Shown: piece after piece, positions 1 through 7,931 of the stretch
Position numbering within the stretch: the stretch's first letter is position 1
Layout of the letters: the number at the start of each line of letters is the position of its first letter
Source: Heliobacteriaceae bacterium
GTDB lineage: Bacteria > Cyanobacteriota > Vampirovibrionia > Gastranaerophilales > Gastranaerophilaceae
DNA: 33,730 nucleotides
Assembly: GCA_031265495.1 (NCBI GenBank)
Contig: JAISCP010000017.1
Span: forward strand, 1 to 33,730
Direction of reading: 5' to 3'
The notes under the pieces: model-generated
What the model was told of the DNA's origin: nothing
Databases searched by the model: none
The model's input: the letters and a program-made list of their open reading frames with translations, nothing else
Made by a program: the position numbers and the translations under genes

Positions 1-3
1 TTC

Positions 4-91
4 GTCATTGCGAGGACGAATGAAATGAGGACGAAGCAATCCAGTAAATTCAACGTTTTTGACTGGATTGCTTCGCTGCGCTCGCAATGAC
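4..91. repeat. Intergenic inverted-repeat element, family A (short copy)
   Basis: The ends are a perfect 11-bp inverted repeat, GTCATTGCGAG (4-14) and CTCGCAATGAC (81-91). Inside is a second perfect inverted pair, GAAGCAATCCAGT (33-45) and ACTGGATTGCTTC (62-74). The whole element can fold into one long hairpin. A 202-bp relative with the same ends lies at 23929-24130, and a degenerate piece is at about 20733-20767. It is a non-coding MITE/REP-like repeat; I see no transposase. Confidence 0.75.
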
Positions 92-147
92 AGAGCAATG
101 CAAAGTTAACACTCTCCCCTCAAGGGGAGGGTAATTTTTCCAACCTG

Positions 148-175
148 CTAATTACTTAACATGTACGACAATGAC
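148..175 (+). repeat. 28-bp dispersed repeat, family D (copy 1)
   Basis: The core reads CTAATTACTT-rACATGTACr-CAATGAC. Other copies are at 9102-9129 (minus), 9387-9410 (plus, diverged 3' end), 13092-13119 (minus) and 18779-18806 (plus), with a rearranged one at 19913-19935. All lie in intergenic DNA. The function is unknown. Confidence 0.6.
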
Positions 176-192
176 CTCATTAAGAAATTCAT

Positions 193-211
193 CCTCTCCT
201 GTAAGGAGAGG
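193..211 (-). terminator. Hairpin downstream of minE, possible terminator
   Basis: A perfect 8-bp stem (CCTCTCCT / AGGAGAGG) with a 3-nt loop lies 8 nt past the minE stop. A second, similar hairpin (7-bp stem) is at 114-129. Neither is followed by a good T-run on the minus strand, so termination of the min operon here is only plausible. Confidence 0.3.
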
Positions 212-218
212 TCGTTAA

Positions 219-737
219 CTATTCAACCCTTTTATTTTTTCTTTTTTTCCGCTTGTGTGTTTCGGGTTCTAAGGACAGCTGTTCTGTTTGCTCTTCGTCA
301 ACTTCTTCTTCTTCGGTTTCTTCTTCAATATCTTCGCTGATTTCTTCTTCGCCGATTTCCGCTTCGGTGTCTTCTTCGGTGTCTTCCTCAGCTTCTTCTT
401 CGCGTTTACCGATTTCTTCATCAGCGGTGGAAGCTTCTTCTATTTCGTCTTCGTCTTTCGCGCGAATTACCGGAATTGAAAGCATCAGAGCCATTTGCTC
501 TCCGTCATGCTCCAGATTTAACTCCAAAGCATCCTTGTCCATCTCAAGATATTTAGAAAGCAGCGCCACCAAGTCTTGTCTCATGCGCTCAAGCAGGGCC
601 GGGTTAAGATTTGTTCTGTCCTGCATCAGCACAACTCTCAAACGGTTGCGGGCAACATCTTTGGCGTTTTCCCGCTGTTCGGCCTGACGAAAAAATCCGA
701 GCACTTTGTTGTATATATCAGTAAAAATTTCTCTCAT
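219..737 (-). CDS. minE: Cell division topological specificity factor MinE with acidic C-terminal extension
   Basis: MinE drives MinD off the membrane so that the MinCD division inhibitor clears mid-cell. Residues 1-90 are a normal MinE: an N-terminal amphipathic part, then RLRVVLMQDR (33-42), LLERMRQDLVALLSKYL and the beta strand 'LELNLEH'. That alone is close to the usual family length (about 85-95 aa). The protein continues to 172 residues. Positions about 93-155 are almost all Glu/Asp/Thr/Ile, and the end is a basic cluster (KRKKRKNKR). The tail has no counterpart in textbook MinE. Its start overlaps the minD stop (TAATG), so translation is probably coupled. It is the last gene of minC-minD-minE. 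Confidence 0.93.
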   Translation of the reverse strand: MREIFTDIYNKVLGFFRQAEQRENAKDVARNRLRVVLMQDRTNLNPALLERMRQDLVALLSKYLEMDKDALELNLEHDGEQMALMLSIPVIRAKDEDEIEEASTADEEIGKREEEAEEDTEEDTEAEIGEEEISEDIEEETEEEEVDEEQTEQLSLEPETHKRKKRKNKRVE

Positions 738-1555
738 TATTTTTTCTCCTTTTTGACCAGACCGGAAAAGAATTTTTTAACCTTAGCAACCACGCCGGTT
801 TCTTCTTCCAGATTAATAAAAGGAATATCCGCGCCGGCAATCCTCTTGGCTACATTGTGAAAAGCTCTGCCGGCAAGTGATTTTTCATCGTTAACAATAG
901 GTTCGCCTTTGTTGGTGGAAGTTATGATACCCGTGTCTTCGGGAATTATACCGATTAATTCAGCCGAAAGTATTTCAACAACATCATCTACGCTCATCAT
1001 ATCATTTGATTTAACAAGATTAGGTCTGACGCGGTTAATTAATAATTTATAAGTTTCAATTTCTTCTTTAGCTTCAAGCAGTCCGATAATTCTGTCTGCG
1101 TCGCGCACGGCGGACATTTCCGGAGTGGTAACAACAATCGCCTCCGACGCGCCTGCAACAGCATTCTGAAAGCCCTGCTCAATTCCTGCGGGGCAGTCAA
1201 CCAGCACGTAATCAAAATCTTTTTGTAAATCTTTGCATATATTTTTCAACTGCTCATCCGAAACCGCTGATTTATCGCGCGTCTGCGCTGCGGCAAGCAG
1301 ACAGAGGTTTGGATTTTTTTTGTCCTTAACCAGCGCCTGTTTAAGCTTGCAGCGTTCTTCCACCACATCTACAATAGTATAAACAATTCTGTTCTCCAGC
1401 CCCAAAAGCAAATCAAGATTACGCAGTCCCAAATCAGTATCAATCATTACGACTTTTTTACCGGCTTTTGCAAGCGCCGTACCTATATTGGCATTGGTGG
1501 TCGTCTTGCCGACGCCGCCCTTGCCGGATGTAATTACTATAACCCGACCACTCAT
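737..1555 (-). CDS. minD: Septum site-determining ATPase MinD
   Basis: This membrane-binding ATPase of the ParA/MinD family recruits MinC to the membrane and is displaced by MinE. It has the deviant Walker A motif GKGGVGKTT (11-19), the switch region TDLGLRNLDLLLGLENR and the Walker B region 'YVLVDCPAG'. The C-terminal amphipathic helix, about residues 258-272 (VKKFFSGLVKK), is the membrane-targeting sequence. The length of 272 aa is typical. An AAGGAG Shine-Dalgarno lies 8 nt before the ATG. minC is 34 nt upstream and minE overlaps the stop by one base. Confidence 0.97.
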   Translation of the reverse strand: MSGRVIVITSGKGGVGKTTTNANIGTALAKAGKKVVMIDTDLGLRNLDLLLGLENRIVYTIVDVVEERCKLKQALVKDKKNPNLCLLAAAQTRDKSAVSDEQLKNICKDLQKDFDYVLVDCPAGIEQGFQNAVAGASEAIVVTTPEMSAVRDADRIIGLLEAKEEIETYKLLINRVRPNLVKSNDMMSVDDVVEILSAELIGIIPEDTGIITSTNKGEPIVNDEKSLAGRAFHNVAKRIAGADIPFINLEEETGVVAKVKKFFSGLVKKEKK

Positions 1556-1589
1556 TTTTTTATCTCCTTAAAATTATTTTGCCTGTATT

Positions 1590-2552
1590 TCATAGTTCCT
1601 CATGTAATTTTTGTATTACTATTCTGGAATCTTTTATACTTGCTTCTTCAGGTATGTACGAATCCGATTTTTGAATGTACGCCGCATTTGAACTGTCCGG
1701 TCTGCGCGCAAAAACATCCGCAATTTTAAGCTGGATTGCATGCATTTTTAAAGCTCTGATGCGTGCGTATCTGTTGCCTTCAGAGCCTGCGCGGGCAATC
1801 CCTCCCAGAATCCCCCATACAGTAATATCACCCTTTGCAATAATCTCGGAACCCGGATGGGCGCTGCCGATTACTACTATATTCCCGTCGGACGTAATAC
1901 TCTGGCCGGAACGGATATTTCTTTGAATGTATAACGTCGGAAGTTTTTCTGTCATGCGAATATTCTTCTTAACTTCTTCTGTTATGTCATTTCCTTCTTC
2001 ATCAAGAATAATTTTTGTTTTAGCGCTCTGCTGATACTCGTCTTTGTCGGGAACATGTTCGTTCAGAGCAATTTTTATTTCTTTTTCAAGCGAGATTTCC
2101 GGCAGATTTATTTCCGGAATTTCCTCATTGACAGGCTCCGCGTCAGTTTTTGGCGCTTCCTCATATTCGTAAGTGCTGAAATAATCATCTCCGAAAATTC
2201 TGTCTAAAGCTTTTTCAAGTTCATCTCCGGCTTTTTGTTCATTAAATTCGGGAGTGCAGACCTTATTTTCAATTTCCGCAACCCTGATATTAAGCTCATT
2301 TGCAGAAGCCGTTGTTTCCGGTGAAACTGCAGACACGGATTTTATTTTGGAATTCATGCATTCTACGAGCGCCTTAATGCTTTTAAGCTGTGAGACAGTC
2401 AAATCAATTTCCCCGAGCTTTAAACAAATGCTCTGACTTTGCGCGTCCGGCATGTTAAGAATATTACTCAATTCGTAGATAATCTCCGAAGCTTTGCGGG
2501 CATTGCTGACGTCCACTATGAAGCCGTTTTCACCTTTATTTTTTTTATCCAT
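1590..2552 (-). CDS. minC: Septum site-determining protein MinC
   Basis: MinC is the FtsZ-antagonising subunit of the Min system. Residues of about 5-95 fit a MinC N-terminal domain. A long acidic/variable linker (about 100-200) follows. Residues of about 212-285 form the C-terminal beta-helix (RNIRSGQ, GNIVVIGSAHPGSEIIAKGD, WGILGGIARAG, ARIRALKM), which is diagnostic for MinC and binds MinD. I chose the ATG at 2552 (MDKKNK) because a GGAAGG site sits just upstream. An in-frame GTG five codons earlier would overlap that site. The length of 320 aa is longer than most MinC (about 230) because of the linker. Confidence 0.93.
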   Translation of the reverse strand: MDKKNKGENGFIVDVSNARKASEIIYELSNILNMPDAQSQSICLKLGEIDLTVSQLKSIKALVECMNSKIKSVSAVSPETTASANELNIRVAEIENKVCTPEFNEQKAGDELEKALDRIFGDDYFSTYEYEEAPKTDAEPVNEEIPEINLPEISLEKEIKIALNEHVPDKDEYQQSAKTKIILDEEGNDITEEVKKNIRMTEKLPTLYIQRNIRSGQSITSDGNIVVIGSAHPGSEIIAKGDITVWGILGGIARAGSEGNRYARIRALKMHAIQLKIADVFARRPDSSNAAYIQKSDSYIPEEASIKDSRIVIQKLHEEL

Positions 2553-2580
2553 TATGTGTCCTTCCACAAGGTCTTACAAC

Positions 2581-2609
2581 ACAATACACAAAAAAAAAAC
2601 GAACTTCAA
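2581..2609 (-). promoter_or_regulatory. Candidate minCDE promoter
   Basis: On the minus strand TTGAAG (2604-2609) is separated by 17 nt, mostly a T-run, from TATTGT (2581-2586). This predicts a start near 2574 and a short leader carrying the minC Shine-Dalgarno. Both boxes match sigma-70 consensus in part only. Confidence 0.45.
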
Positions 2610-2620
2610 GAATATATTAC

Positions 2621-2650
2621 AAAAAATAAAGCCGGCTTCATGCCGGCTTT
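2621..2650 (-). terminator. Rho-independent terminator of the 37-aa ORF
   Basis: A perfect 9-bp stem (AAAGCCGGC / GCCGGCTTT) with a 5-nt loop is followed on the minus strand by ATTTTTT. It lies 18 nt after the stop of the small gene at 2668-2781 and separates it from the minC promoter. Confidence 0.85.
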
Positions 2651-2667
2651 AACAAAATCCCTAACAG

Positions 2668-2781
2668 CTATGGTTCAATCTTTTTCATAAGTTCATCAAT
2701 TTGCTTTTTGATATATTCCAAAAACAAACCGATTTCCTGTTTAAAGCTGTATGCTCCGGGCCAAATTAAATAATTATACAT
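2668..2781 (-). CDS. Small protein of 37 aa, unknown function
   Basis: The ORF begins MYNYLIWPGAYSF and ends MKKIEP. It has an ideal AAAGGAG site 6 nt before ATG, and a strong terminator follows 18 nt after the stop, so it looks like a complete small transcription unit. The N-terminal half is hydrophobic and aromatic (Tyr/Trp/Phe). The second half is a likely amphipathic charged helix (LEYIKKQIDELMKKI). There is no signal peptide or cysteine. I do not recognise a family. A membrane-surface peptide or a small regulatory protein would fit. The proximity to minC may be accidental, because the terminator separates them. Confidence 0.6.
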   Translation of the reverse strand: MYNYLIWPGAYSFKQEIGLFLEYIKKQIDELMKKIEP

Positions 2782-2799
2782 AATATACTCCTTTAACCT

Positions 2800-2998
2800 T
2801 GCGGCATTGCTAATACCGATAAAACCTGCACGTCACCCTGAACTTGATTCAGGGTCTATCAGTTTAATTAAAATGGATAGATTCCGGGTCAAGCCCGGAA
2901 TGACGCTTTATCCACTTGAAAATTTTAACGAGACAGTTGTGGAAACAAGTTCGGGATGACGTTTTATCTATGCAGGATTAGCAATGCCAACCTTACAA
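2800..2998. repeat. Mosaic intergenic repeat block, family B
   Basis: This holds palindromic cores CACCCTGAACTTGATTCAGGGTCT (about 2832-2855) and ATTCCGGGTCAAGCCCGGAAT (about 2880-2902), then the 'GAGACAGTTGTGGAAACAAGTTC' unit. The block is bounded by an imperfect inverted pair (GGCATTGCTAATACC at the left, GGATTAGCAATGCC at the right). A reverse-complement relative is at 13310-13387. No gene is visible in 2782-3000. Confidence 0.7.
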
Positions 2999-3140
2999 AC
3001 TAATTAACGGCATATTCCGTAAAAACTTTAATTTTTCGGGGGCAGTTGTAACGAATTGTGAAGATGGATTTTGAGAAAATAGCAATTTTTTAATTCACAA
3101 TTTCTTTATAAATATACGAGGAAAATTTTAGAATATTGAA

Positions 3141-3249
3141 TTGGGGAACCAAACTGCACAGTTGTTATGAACTCACACATTTACGGTGAGTCTCGGAGCT
3201 GCTGTGAAATTTTTTAAGGTACAAAAACGGGGAAAAAGGGGAATTTATC
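3141..3249 (+). promoter_or_regulatory. Candidate structured 5' leader of the 1179-aa LysM protein
   Basis: Two nested stems can form: CACAG (3157-3161) with CTGTG (3202-3206), and ACTCAC (3171-3176) with GTGAGT (3186-3191). They are preceded by GGGGAACCA and include GGTGAGTC. Those two strings vaguely recall the start of the ydaO/c-di-AMP riboswitch, but its conserved 3' half is absent, so I do not call a riboswitch. Confidence 0.2.
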
Positions 3250-6200
3250 ATGGTTAACAAAGTTACTGAAACTACATTTACTTATGCACAAGGCGGAAAA
3301 ACAAAAAAGGTAACTATTGATTTTGGAAAAGGAACTTTTAATAAGGCAGAGAAAGCTTATATTAAAGCTATACTAAAATTTGCCGCACCTGAAGAATTGG
3401 TAAAATTTAACGCTGTATTACCGAATTTAAGCAATTATCAGGAGATAGACGAAATCGCTAAGATGATTGACGGGAATATTACTGCAAAAGATGTTACCGA
3501 ACCGAGACTTAAAGTTTTAAAACAAATGAAGGGAACAATATCAACAAAATTACTGCCACTTCCTGAATATAACGCACGTATCGATGAAATTAGAGATAGA
3601 AAATTAGATAAAGAAAACAAATTAAGGGAAGAAATAACGCGAGAAAAAGTTAAGTCAGATGTCAAACCGGCGGCGGTTAATCCCGAAGTTAAGCCCGAAG
3701 TTAAGCCGGAGGTTAAGCCCGAAGGCAAACCGGTAGAGATTAAGCCCGAAGTTAAGCCCGATGTCAAGGTTGAAGAATGGGAAAGGCTCGGCGTGAAATA
3801 TGAAAACATTCACGAAAACGGAAAACATGTAAAACAAATACAAATACTCAATGACGGCAGTGTCAATGAACTTATACTTGACGAAAAGGGTAATGAGAAA
3901 ACATTTACCAAAAAAAATGCAAAAGGGGAAATATTTGAAGTTCAAGAACATACACGTGACGCAAAAGGTAACCCTAAAACAGTAACCTTCAAAAATGCAA
4001 AAGGGGAAATATTTGAAATTCGAGAATGGACACTTGACGAAAAAGGTAACCCTAAAACAGGAACAGTCAAAAATGCAAAAGGGGAAATAATTAAAGTCGA
4101 AGAATATACATTTGATGCAAAAGGTAATCATACAGGAACTAAGGATATAACTGAGCAGACAAAAAAGGCTGCAGAGGTTAAGCCCGAAGGCAAACCGGAT
4201 GTCAAGGTTAAAGAATGGGAAAGTGGGAATGGCACTAAATATAAAGAATTTTACGAAAACGAAAAAAAGGTAAAACAAATACAAACGTACTCTAACGGCA
4301 GTGTCGATGAATATACATATGGCGAAAACGGTAAGATGAAAACAGTAACATACAAAAAGCAAGGCTGGGGAGTAACTGGATCTAAAGAATATACATATTA
4401 CGAAAACGGTAAGGAGAAAACAATAACATCCAAAAATCCAAAAGGGGAAATATTTGAAATTCAAGAATATACACATGACGCAAAAGGTAACTCTAAAACA
4501 ATAACATTCAAAGATGCAAAAGGGGAAATAGTTGAAATTCAAGAATATACACATGACGCAAAAGGTAATATGAAAACAGAAACATACAAGAATGCAAAAG
4601 GGGAAATAACTAGTGCTTACGAACATACACTTGATGCAAAAGGTAATCAGATAACTAAGGATATAACTGAGCAGGCAAAAAAGGCTGCTGAGGTTAATCC
4701 GACGGAAGTCAAACCGGTAGAGATTAAGCCCGAAGTTAAGTCTGAGGTTAAAGAATGGACAGATAAGAATGGCACTAAAGTTAAAACATTTTACGAAAAC
4801 GGAAAACCGGTAAAGCAAATACAAATATTCAATGACGGCAGTGTCCAGGAATATACACATGACGCAAACGGTAAACCTAAAACAGAAACCTTCAAAAATG
4901 CAAAAGGGGAAATAATTAAAGTTCAAGAATGTACATATGATGCAAAAGGTAATTATACAGGAAATAAGGATATAACTGAGCAGGCAAAAAAGGCTGCTGA
5001 GGTTAATCCGACGGAAGTCAAACCGGAGGTCAAACCTGAGGTTGAGTCAAATGTTAAAGAATGGACAGATAAGAGTGGCACTAAAGTTAAAGAATTTTCC
5101 GAAAACGGAAAACGGGTAAAAGAAATACGAACATTCCTTGACGGCAGTGTCGAAGAATATACATATGGCGAAAACGGTAAGATGAAAACATTTACCGAAA
5201 AAAATGCAAAAGGGGAAATAATTAAAGTTCGAGAATGTACATATGATGCAAAAGGTAATCAGATAACTAAGGATATAACTGAGCAGGCAAAAAAGGCTGC
5301 TGCTGAGGTTAAGCCCGAAGTTAAACCCGAAGTTAAGCCGGAGGTTAAGCCCGAAGGCAAACCGGTAGAGATTAAACCCGAAGTTAAGCCGGAGGTTAAG
5401 CCCGAAGGCAAACCGGTAGAGATTAAGCCCGAAGGCAAACCGGATGTCAAGGTTAAAGAATGGGAAAGGGCTGGCGTGAAATATCAAGACGTTTTCGAAA
5501 ACGGAAAACGGGTAAAACAAATACAAACACTCCCTAACGGCAATGTCAATGAATTTATATATGACGAAAACGGTTATGCGAAAGCATGTACCCAAAAAAA
5601 TTCAAAAGGGAAAATAACCGGATTTGAAGAATATACAAATGATGAAAACGGTAAGCGTAAAACAACAACCTTCAAAAATTCAAAAGGGAAAATAACCGAA
5701 TTCTGCGAACATACATATGATGCAAACGGTAAGGAGAAAGGAAAAACATACAAAAATACAAAAGGAAAAATAACCGCAGCTTACGAATATACATATGACG
5801 AAAACAATAAGCATACAGGAACTAAGAATACAACTAAAGAAGCGCAAAAAGCAGCAAAAGAAAAAGCTAAAGCAGACCTTGAACAAGCTAAGAAAGGAAA
5901 AACCGATAGCAAACAAGGGTTGAAAGATGCCCAAAAAGAACTAAAAGAGGCCCAAAAAGCTCATAAAGCCGGCTCTACTCCGGAAACACAAGCTAAATTA
6001 ACAGAAGCTGAGACGAAATTAAATACAGCAAAAAATTCACTCAAAAATTCAAAAACAACCTTAAAAGCAGCAGCAAAAGGCGCTAAGAAGCCAATTGGAA
6101 CAGGCAGAGTAGCAATGGCAAGTCTTTTTGTAATAGGTGTGGGTACTGTGGCAAGCTGGATTTTCGGCGGCAAGAAACCAGAAGATACCGATACTACCGC

Positions 6201-6789
6201 AAAAATACCACCTCTGGTAACGAGTGACTCCACACAAGTAGTTGCGCCACCGTCATTAAGTGATACAACACAAGTAGTTACACCACCGTCATTAAGTGAT
6301 TCCACACAAGTAGTTACACCACCGTCAGGAGACGGTACGCAGCCACCGGCAGGAGACGGTACGCAGCCACCGGCAGGAGACGGTACGCAGCCACCGGCAG
6401 GAAACGGTACGCAGCCACCGGCAGGAAACGGCACACAAACACCGTCAGGCACACAAACAAATAAAGTAATCGTTCAAAACGGCGAAACACTTATAAAATT
6501 AGCTAACAAGTATGGGGTATCCGCACAAAAAATTATAGAACTGAACAAAAATAAAATTAAATACTTTAGACACGCATCTAATTGCAATGATAACAAAAAA
6601 TACGCGGGTTTCCTTGTTGGCGCTGAAATCACATTACCGGACGGCATATACGATTTATCCGGCAACAAATTAAAAGCAGATACAATTAAGGATTACGAAG
6701 ATTACATAGTCAAAAAGAAAAACATCTTCTGTCAGGACAGACTCGACCAGATTTGTACTTCTGAATTCAGACAGGCAGTCAACTGGTAA
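3250..6789 (+). CDS. Giant repeat protein with central TM segment and C-terminal LysM domain
   Basis: This 1179-aa protein has no N-terminal signal peptide. Regions in order: a unique Lys-rich N-terminus (1-135); PEVK/PEGK linkers; and, over about 172-862, five large blocks. Each block opens with an EW-x-x-x-G-x-K sequence and 'ENGK..VKQIQ...NGSV', followed by short repeats of the type EYTYDxNGKxKTxTxKNAKGEI. These resemble MORN/YD-like beta-repeat units. Next come a Lys/Ala coiled-coil-like part (863-947), one hydrophobic segment (954-973) with basic residues before and acidic residues after it, tandem Gly-Asp-Gly-Thr-Gln-Pro-Pro-Ala linkers (1027-1064), a LysM domain (about 1072-1130, VIVQNGETLIKLANKYGVS) and a Cys-containing tail. 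LysM binds peptidoglycan. By the positive-inside rule the LysM side is outside and the 950-residue repeat side is cytoplasmic. The ATG follows AAGGGG. No close family is recognised. Confidence 0.8.
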   Translation: MVNKVTETTFTYAQGGKTKKVTIDFGKGTFNKAEKAYIKAILKFAAPEELVKFNAVLPNLSNYQEIDEIAKMIDGNITAKDVTEPRLKVLKQMKGTISTKLLPLPEYNARIDEIRDRKLDKENKLREEITREKVKSDVKPAAVNPEVKPEVKPEVKPEGKPVEIKPEVKPDVKVEEWERLGVKYENIHENGKHVKQIQILNDGSVNELILDEKGNEKTFTKKNAKGEIFEVQEHTRDAKGNPKTVTFKNAKGEIFEIREWTLDEKGNPKTGTVKNAKGEIIKVEEYTFDAKGNHTGTKDITEQTKKAAEVKPEGKPDVKVKEWESGNGTKYKEFYENEKKVKQIQTYSNGSVDEYTYGENGKMKTVTYKKQGWGVTGSKEYTYYENGKEKTITSKNPKGEIFEIQEYTHDAKGNSKTITFKDAKGEIVEIQEYTHDAKGNMKTETYKNAKGEITSAYEHTLDAKGNQITKDITEQAKKAAEVNPTEVKPVEIKPEVKSEVKEWTDKNGTKVKTFYENGKPVKQIQIFNDGSVQEYTHDANGKPKTETFKNAKGEIIKVQECTYDAKGNYTGNKDITEQAKKAAEVNPTEVKPEVKPEVESNVKEWTDKSGTKVKEFSENGKRVKEIRTFLDGSVEEYTYGENGKMKTFTEKNAKGEIIKVRECTYDAKGNQITKDITEQAKKAAAEVKPEVKPEVKPEVKPEGKPVEIKPEVKPEVKPEGKPVEIKPEGKPDVKVKEWERAGVKYQDVFENGKRVKQIQTLPNGNVNEFIYDENGYAKACTQKNSKGKITGFEEYTNDENGKRKTTTFKNSKGKITEFCEHTYDANGKEKGKTYKNTKGKITAAYEYTYDENNKHTGTKNTTKEAQKAAKEKAKADLEQAKKGKTDSKQGLKDAQKELKEAQKAHKAGSTPETQAKLTEAETKLNTAKNSLKNSKTTLKAAAKGAKKPIGTGRVAMASLFVIGVGTVASWIFGGKKPEDTDTTAKIPPLVTSDSTQVVAPPSLSDTTQVVTPPSLSDSTQVVTPPSGDGTQPPAGDGTQPPAGDGTQPPAGNGTQPPAGNGTQTPSGTQTNKVIVQNGETLIKLANKYGVSAQKIIELNKNKIKYFRHASNCNDNKKYAGFLVGAEITLPDGIYDLSGNKLKADTIKDYEDYIVKKKNIFCQDRLDQICTSEFRQAVNW

Positions 6790-6804
6790 AAGGTTAATAA
6801 AACA

Positions 6805-6832
6805 AATACAGCATGACGAGTCATGCTGTATT
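6805..6832 (+). terminator. Hairpin terminator after the LysM protein
   Basis: A perfect 12-bp stem (AATACAGCATGA / TCATGCTGTATT) with a 4-nt loop starts 15 nt past the stop codon. The downstream T-tract is weak. Confidence 0.6.
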
Positions 6833-6889
6833 CGTGTGTCTGCCGATATCAGTGATTAAGTGATTGGGATTGGTAAAATCACACCATAA

Positions 6890-6980
6890 CCATCCTGTCA
6901 TCCTGAACTTGTCTTGGATTATCGGCGTTCGGCGTGATGTTTTTATATTGAATGTCGACACTGCCCGGCAAAAGGACTTA
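6890..6980. repeat. Intergenic repeat fragments between LysM protein and 154-aa ORF
   Basis: The sequence holds the family B unit CATCCTGTCATCCTGAACTTG. It runs into a truncated copy of the TCTTGGATTAtCGGC module (6912-6925; fuller copies at 20808 and 24021) and a GTCGACACTGCC unit that recurs at about 16962-16977. The rest of 6833-7151 is AT-rich with no gene I can support. Confidence 0.6.
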
Positions 6981-7151
6981 ATCATACAATAGAGCTGCCC
7001 CTAATTGAAATGTTACTAACCAAATACAGGAAGTCATTTTAGAATTTATTTACCAATTGTGAAAGCATTGTTAAACTAAAGGCAATTCTTCATAAGTCAA
7101 ATATATGAAACTATGTTAAAGTTATTTGTGGAATGAAACCCTACCGGATAA

Positions 7152-7616
7152 TTATGGAGAATCTACTAAAAAATCCCATTCAGCTTGATTTTCAGCCATA
7201 TCCTTCCAAAATATTTTTTGATATTCAGGTGTATTTTCAATAGCTTTCATCTTTTGTTCTTTTGATAATTTTTTATCTAAAATAATCGCGTTGAAAAAAT
7301 CTTCATTATATTCATCTACACATTCTAAAACTCGACGAATACTTTGACTCTTATAATAATCAGTCTTAGTAAATTGTTCGTTGTCCTCTAGCATAAGCCA
7401 TTTGGCAATGTTCAAGTTATCTTTATTTATAAGTCCCCACATAGATTTAAATGGTGATTTTTCATCACTTATTTCTGTTTTGAATTTTTCTAAATCTTTT
7501 TCATCAGTATCAGCTTGGAAACATACCAAGTCGGCGGCATATTGATGTTTACAAGTATTAGTGATGCTGCTCTTATTTCTTAAAATATTGAATTGAGTAA
7601 TAGGTTGTATTTTCAT
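7152..7616 (-). CDS. Hypothetical protein, 154 aa
   Basis: I do not recognise a family. The N-terminus MKIQPIT resembles the M-x-I-x-x-I start of two other small proteins here (8696-9055 and 23412-23750). The rest is mainly charged alpha-helical sequence: repeated Lys/Glu/Asp-rich helices with several Trp, for example SMWGLI, IAKWLML, IFWKDM and AEWDFL. There are two N-terminal cysteines, no TM segment and no signal peptide. An AAGGA site lies about 9 nt before ATG. It is a single gene, convergent with the 1179-aa LysM gene. Confidence 0.7.
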   Translation of the reverse strand: MKIQPITQFNILRNKSSITNTCKHQYAADLVCFQADTDEKDLEKFKTEISDEKSPFKSMWGLINKDNLNIAKWLMLEDNEQFTKTDYYKSQSIRRVLECVDEYNEDFFNAIILDKKLSKEQKMKAIENTPEYQKIFWKDMAENQAEWDFLVDSP

Positions 7617-7720
7617 GAATTTAAGTCCTTATTAATATAATCTTTATAAGATACATTAAAAACTCAACATTATTTTTTTTGCCTAAAATTTAAGAAACGA
7701 GGTTTAATTCTTTACTCATT

Positions 7721-7757
7721 AAAAAATTCCTTGGGCTTTTGTCCTAAGGAATTTTTT
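7721..7757 (-). terminator. Rho-independent terminator of tRNA-Gln
   Basis: A long stem (AAAAAATTCCTT / AAGGAATTTTTT, with a few more pairs towards the loop) starts directly at the tRNA 3' end on the minus strand and finishes with TTTTTT. Confidence 0.85.
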
Positions 7758-7831
7758 GGCTGGGGCGGAAGGATTCGAACCTCCGAATGCCTGGACCAAA
7801 ACCAGGTGCCTTGCCGCTTGGCGACGCCCCA
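7757..7831 (-). tRNA. tRNA-Gln (anticodon TTG)
   Basis: The minus strand starts TGGGGCG and pairs with CGCCCCA (7-bp acceptor stem). The D-arm contains GCCAAGCGGCAAGGC. The anticodon stem CCTGG/CCAGG holds the loop TTTTGGT, which gives anticodon TTG. The T-arm carries GGTTCGAATCC. The discriminator G and CCA are encoded (7760-7757). Confidence 0.97.
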
Positions 7832-7931
7832 TTATTAAATTTTTGTGCCGAATCTCATTTTTGTTAAGTACCGAAGTCCCGCCAAACCGTGACTGCTTCG
7901 CTTATTAAGTATATTTTAACTGCTCAATATG

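Noticed and set aside
253-687. Plus-strand ORF rich in Ser (144 aa), and a Phe-rich one at 288-479
   Set aside because: They are antisense shadows of the Glu/Asp-rich tail and body of minE; composition follows from GAA/GAG read backwards.
3141-3215. c-di-AMP (ydaO) riboswitch
   Set aside because: GGGGAACCA and GGTGAGTC are suggestive, but the conserved 3' half is missing.
3655-5595. Minus-strand Phe/Cys-rich ORFs of 423 and 182 aa
   Set aside because: These are antisense to the repeats of the 1179-aa protein (Lys codons read as Phe); no start signals.
3768-5838. Tandem repeats looking like a CRISPR or minisatellite array
   Set aside because: Repeat units keep one open frame with codon-level variation and no unique spacers of constant length; they are protein repeats.
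5961-6452. Minus-strand Gly/Pro/Cys-rich ORF of 163 aa
   Set aside because: It is antisense to the GDGTQPPA linker repeats.
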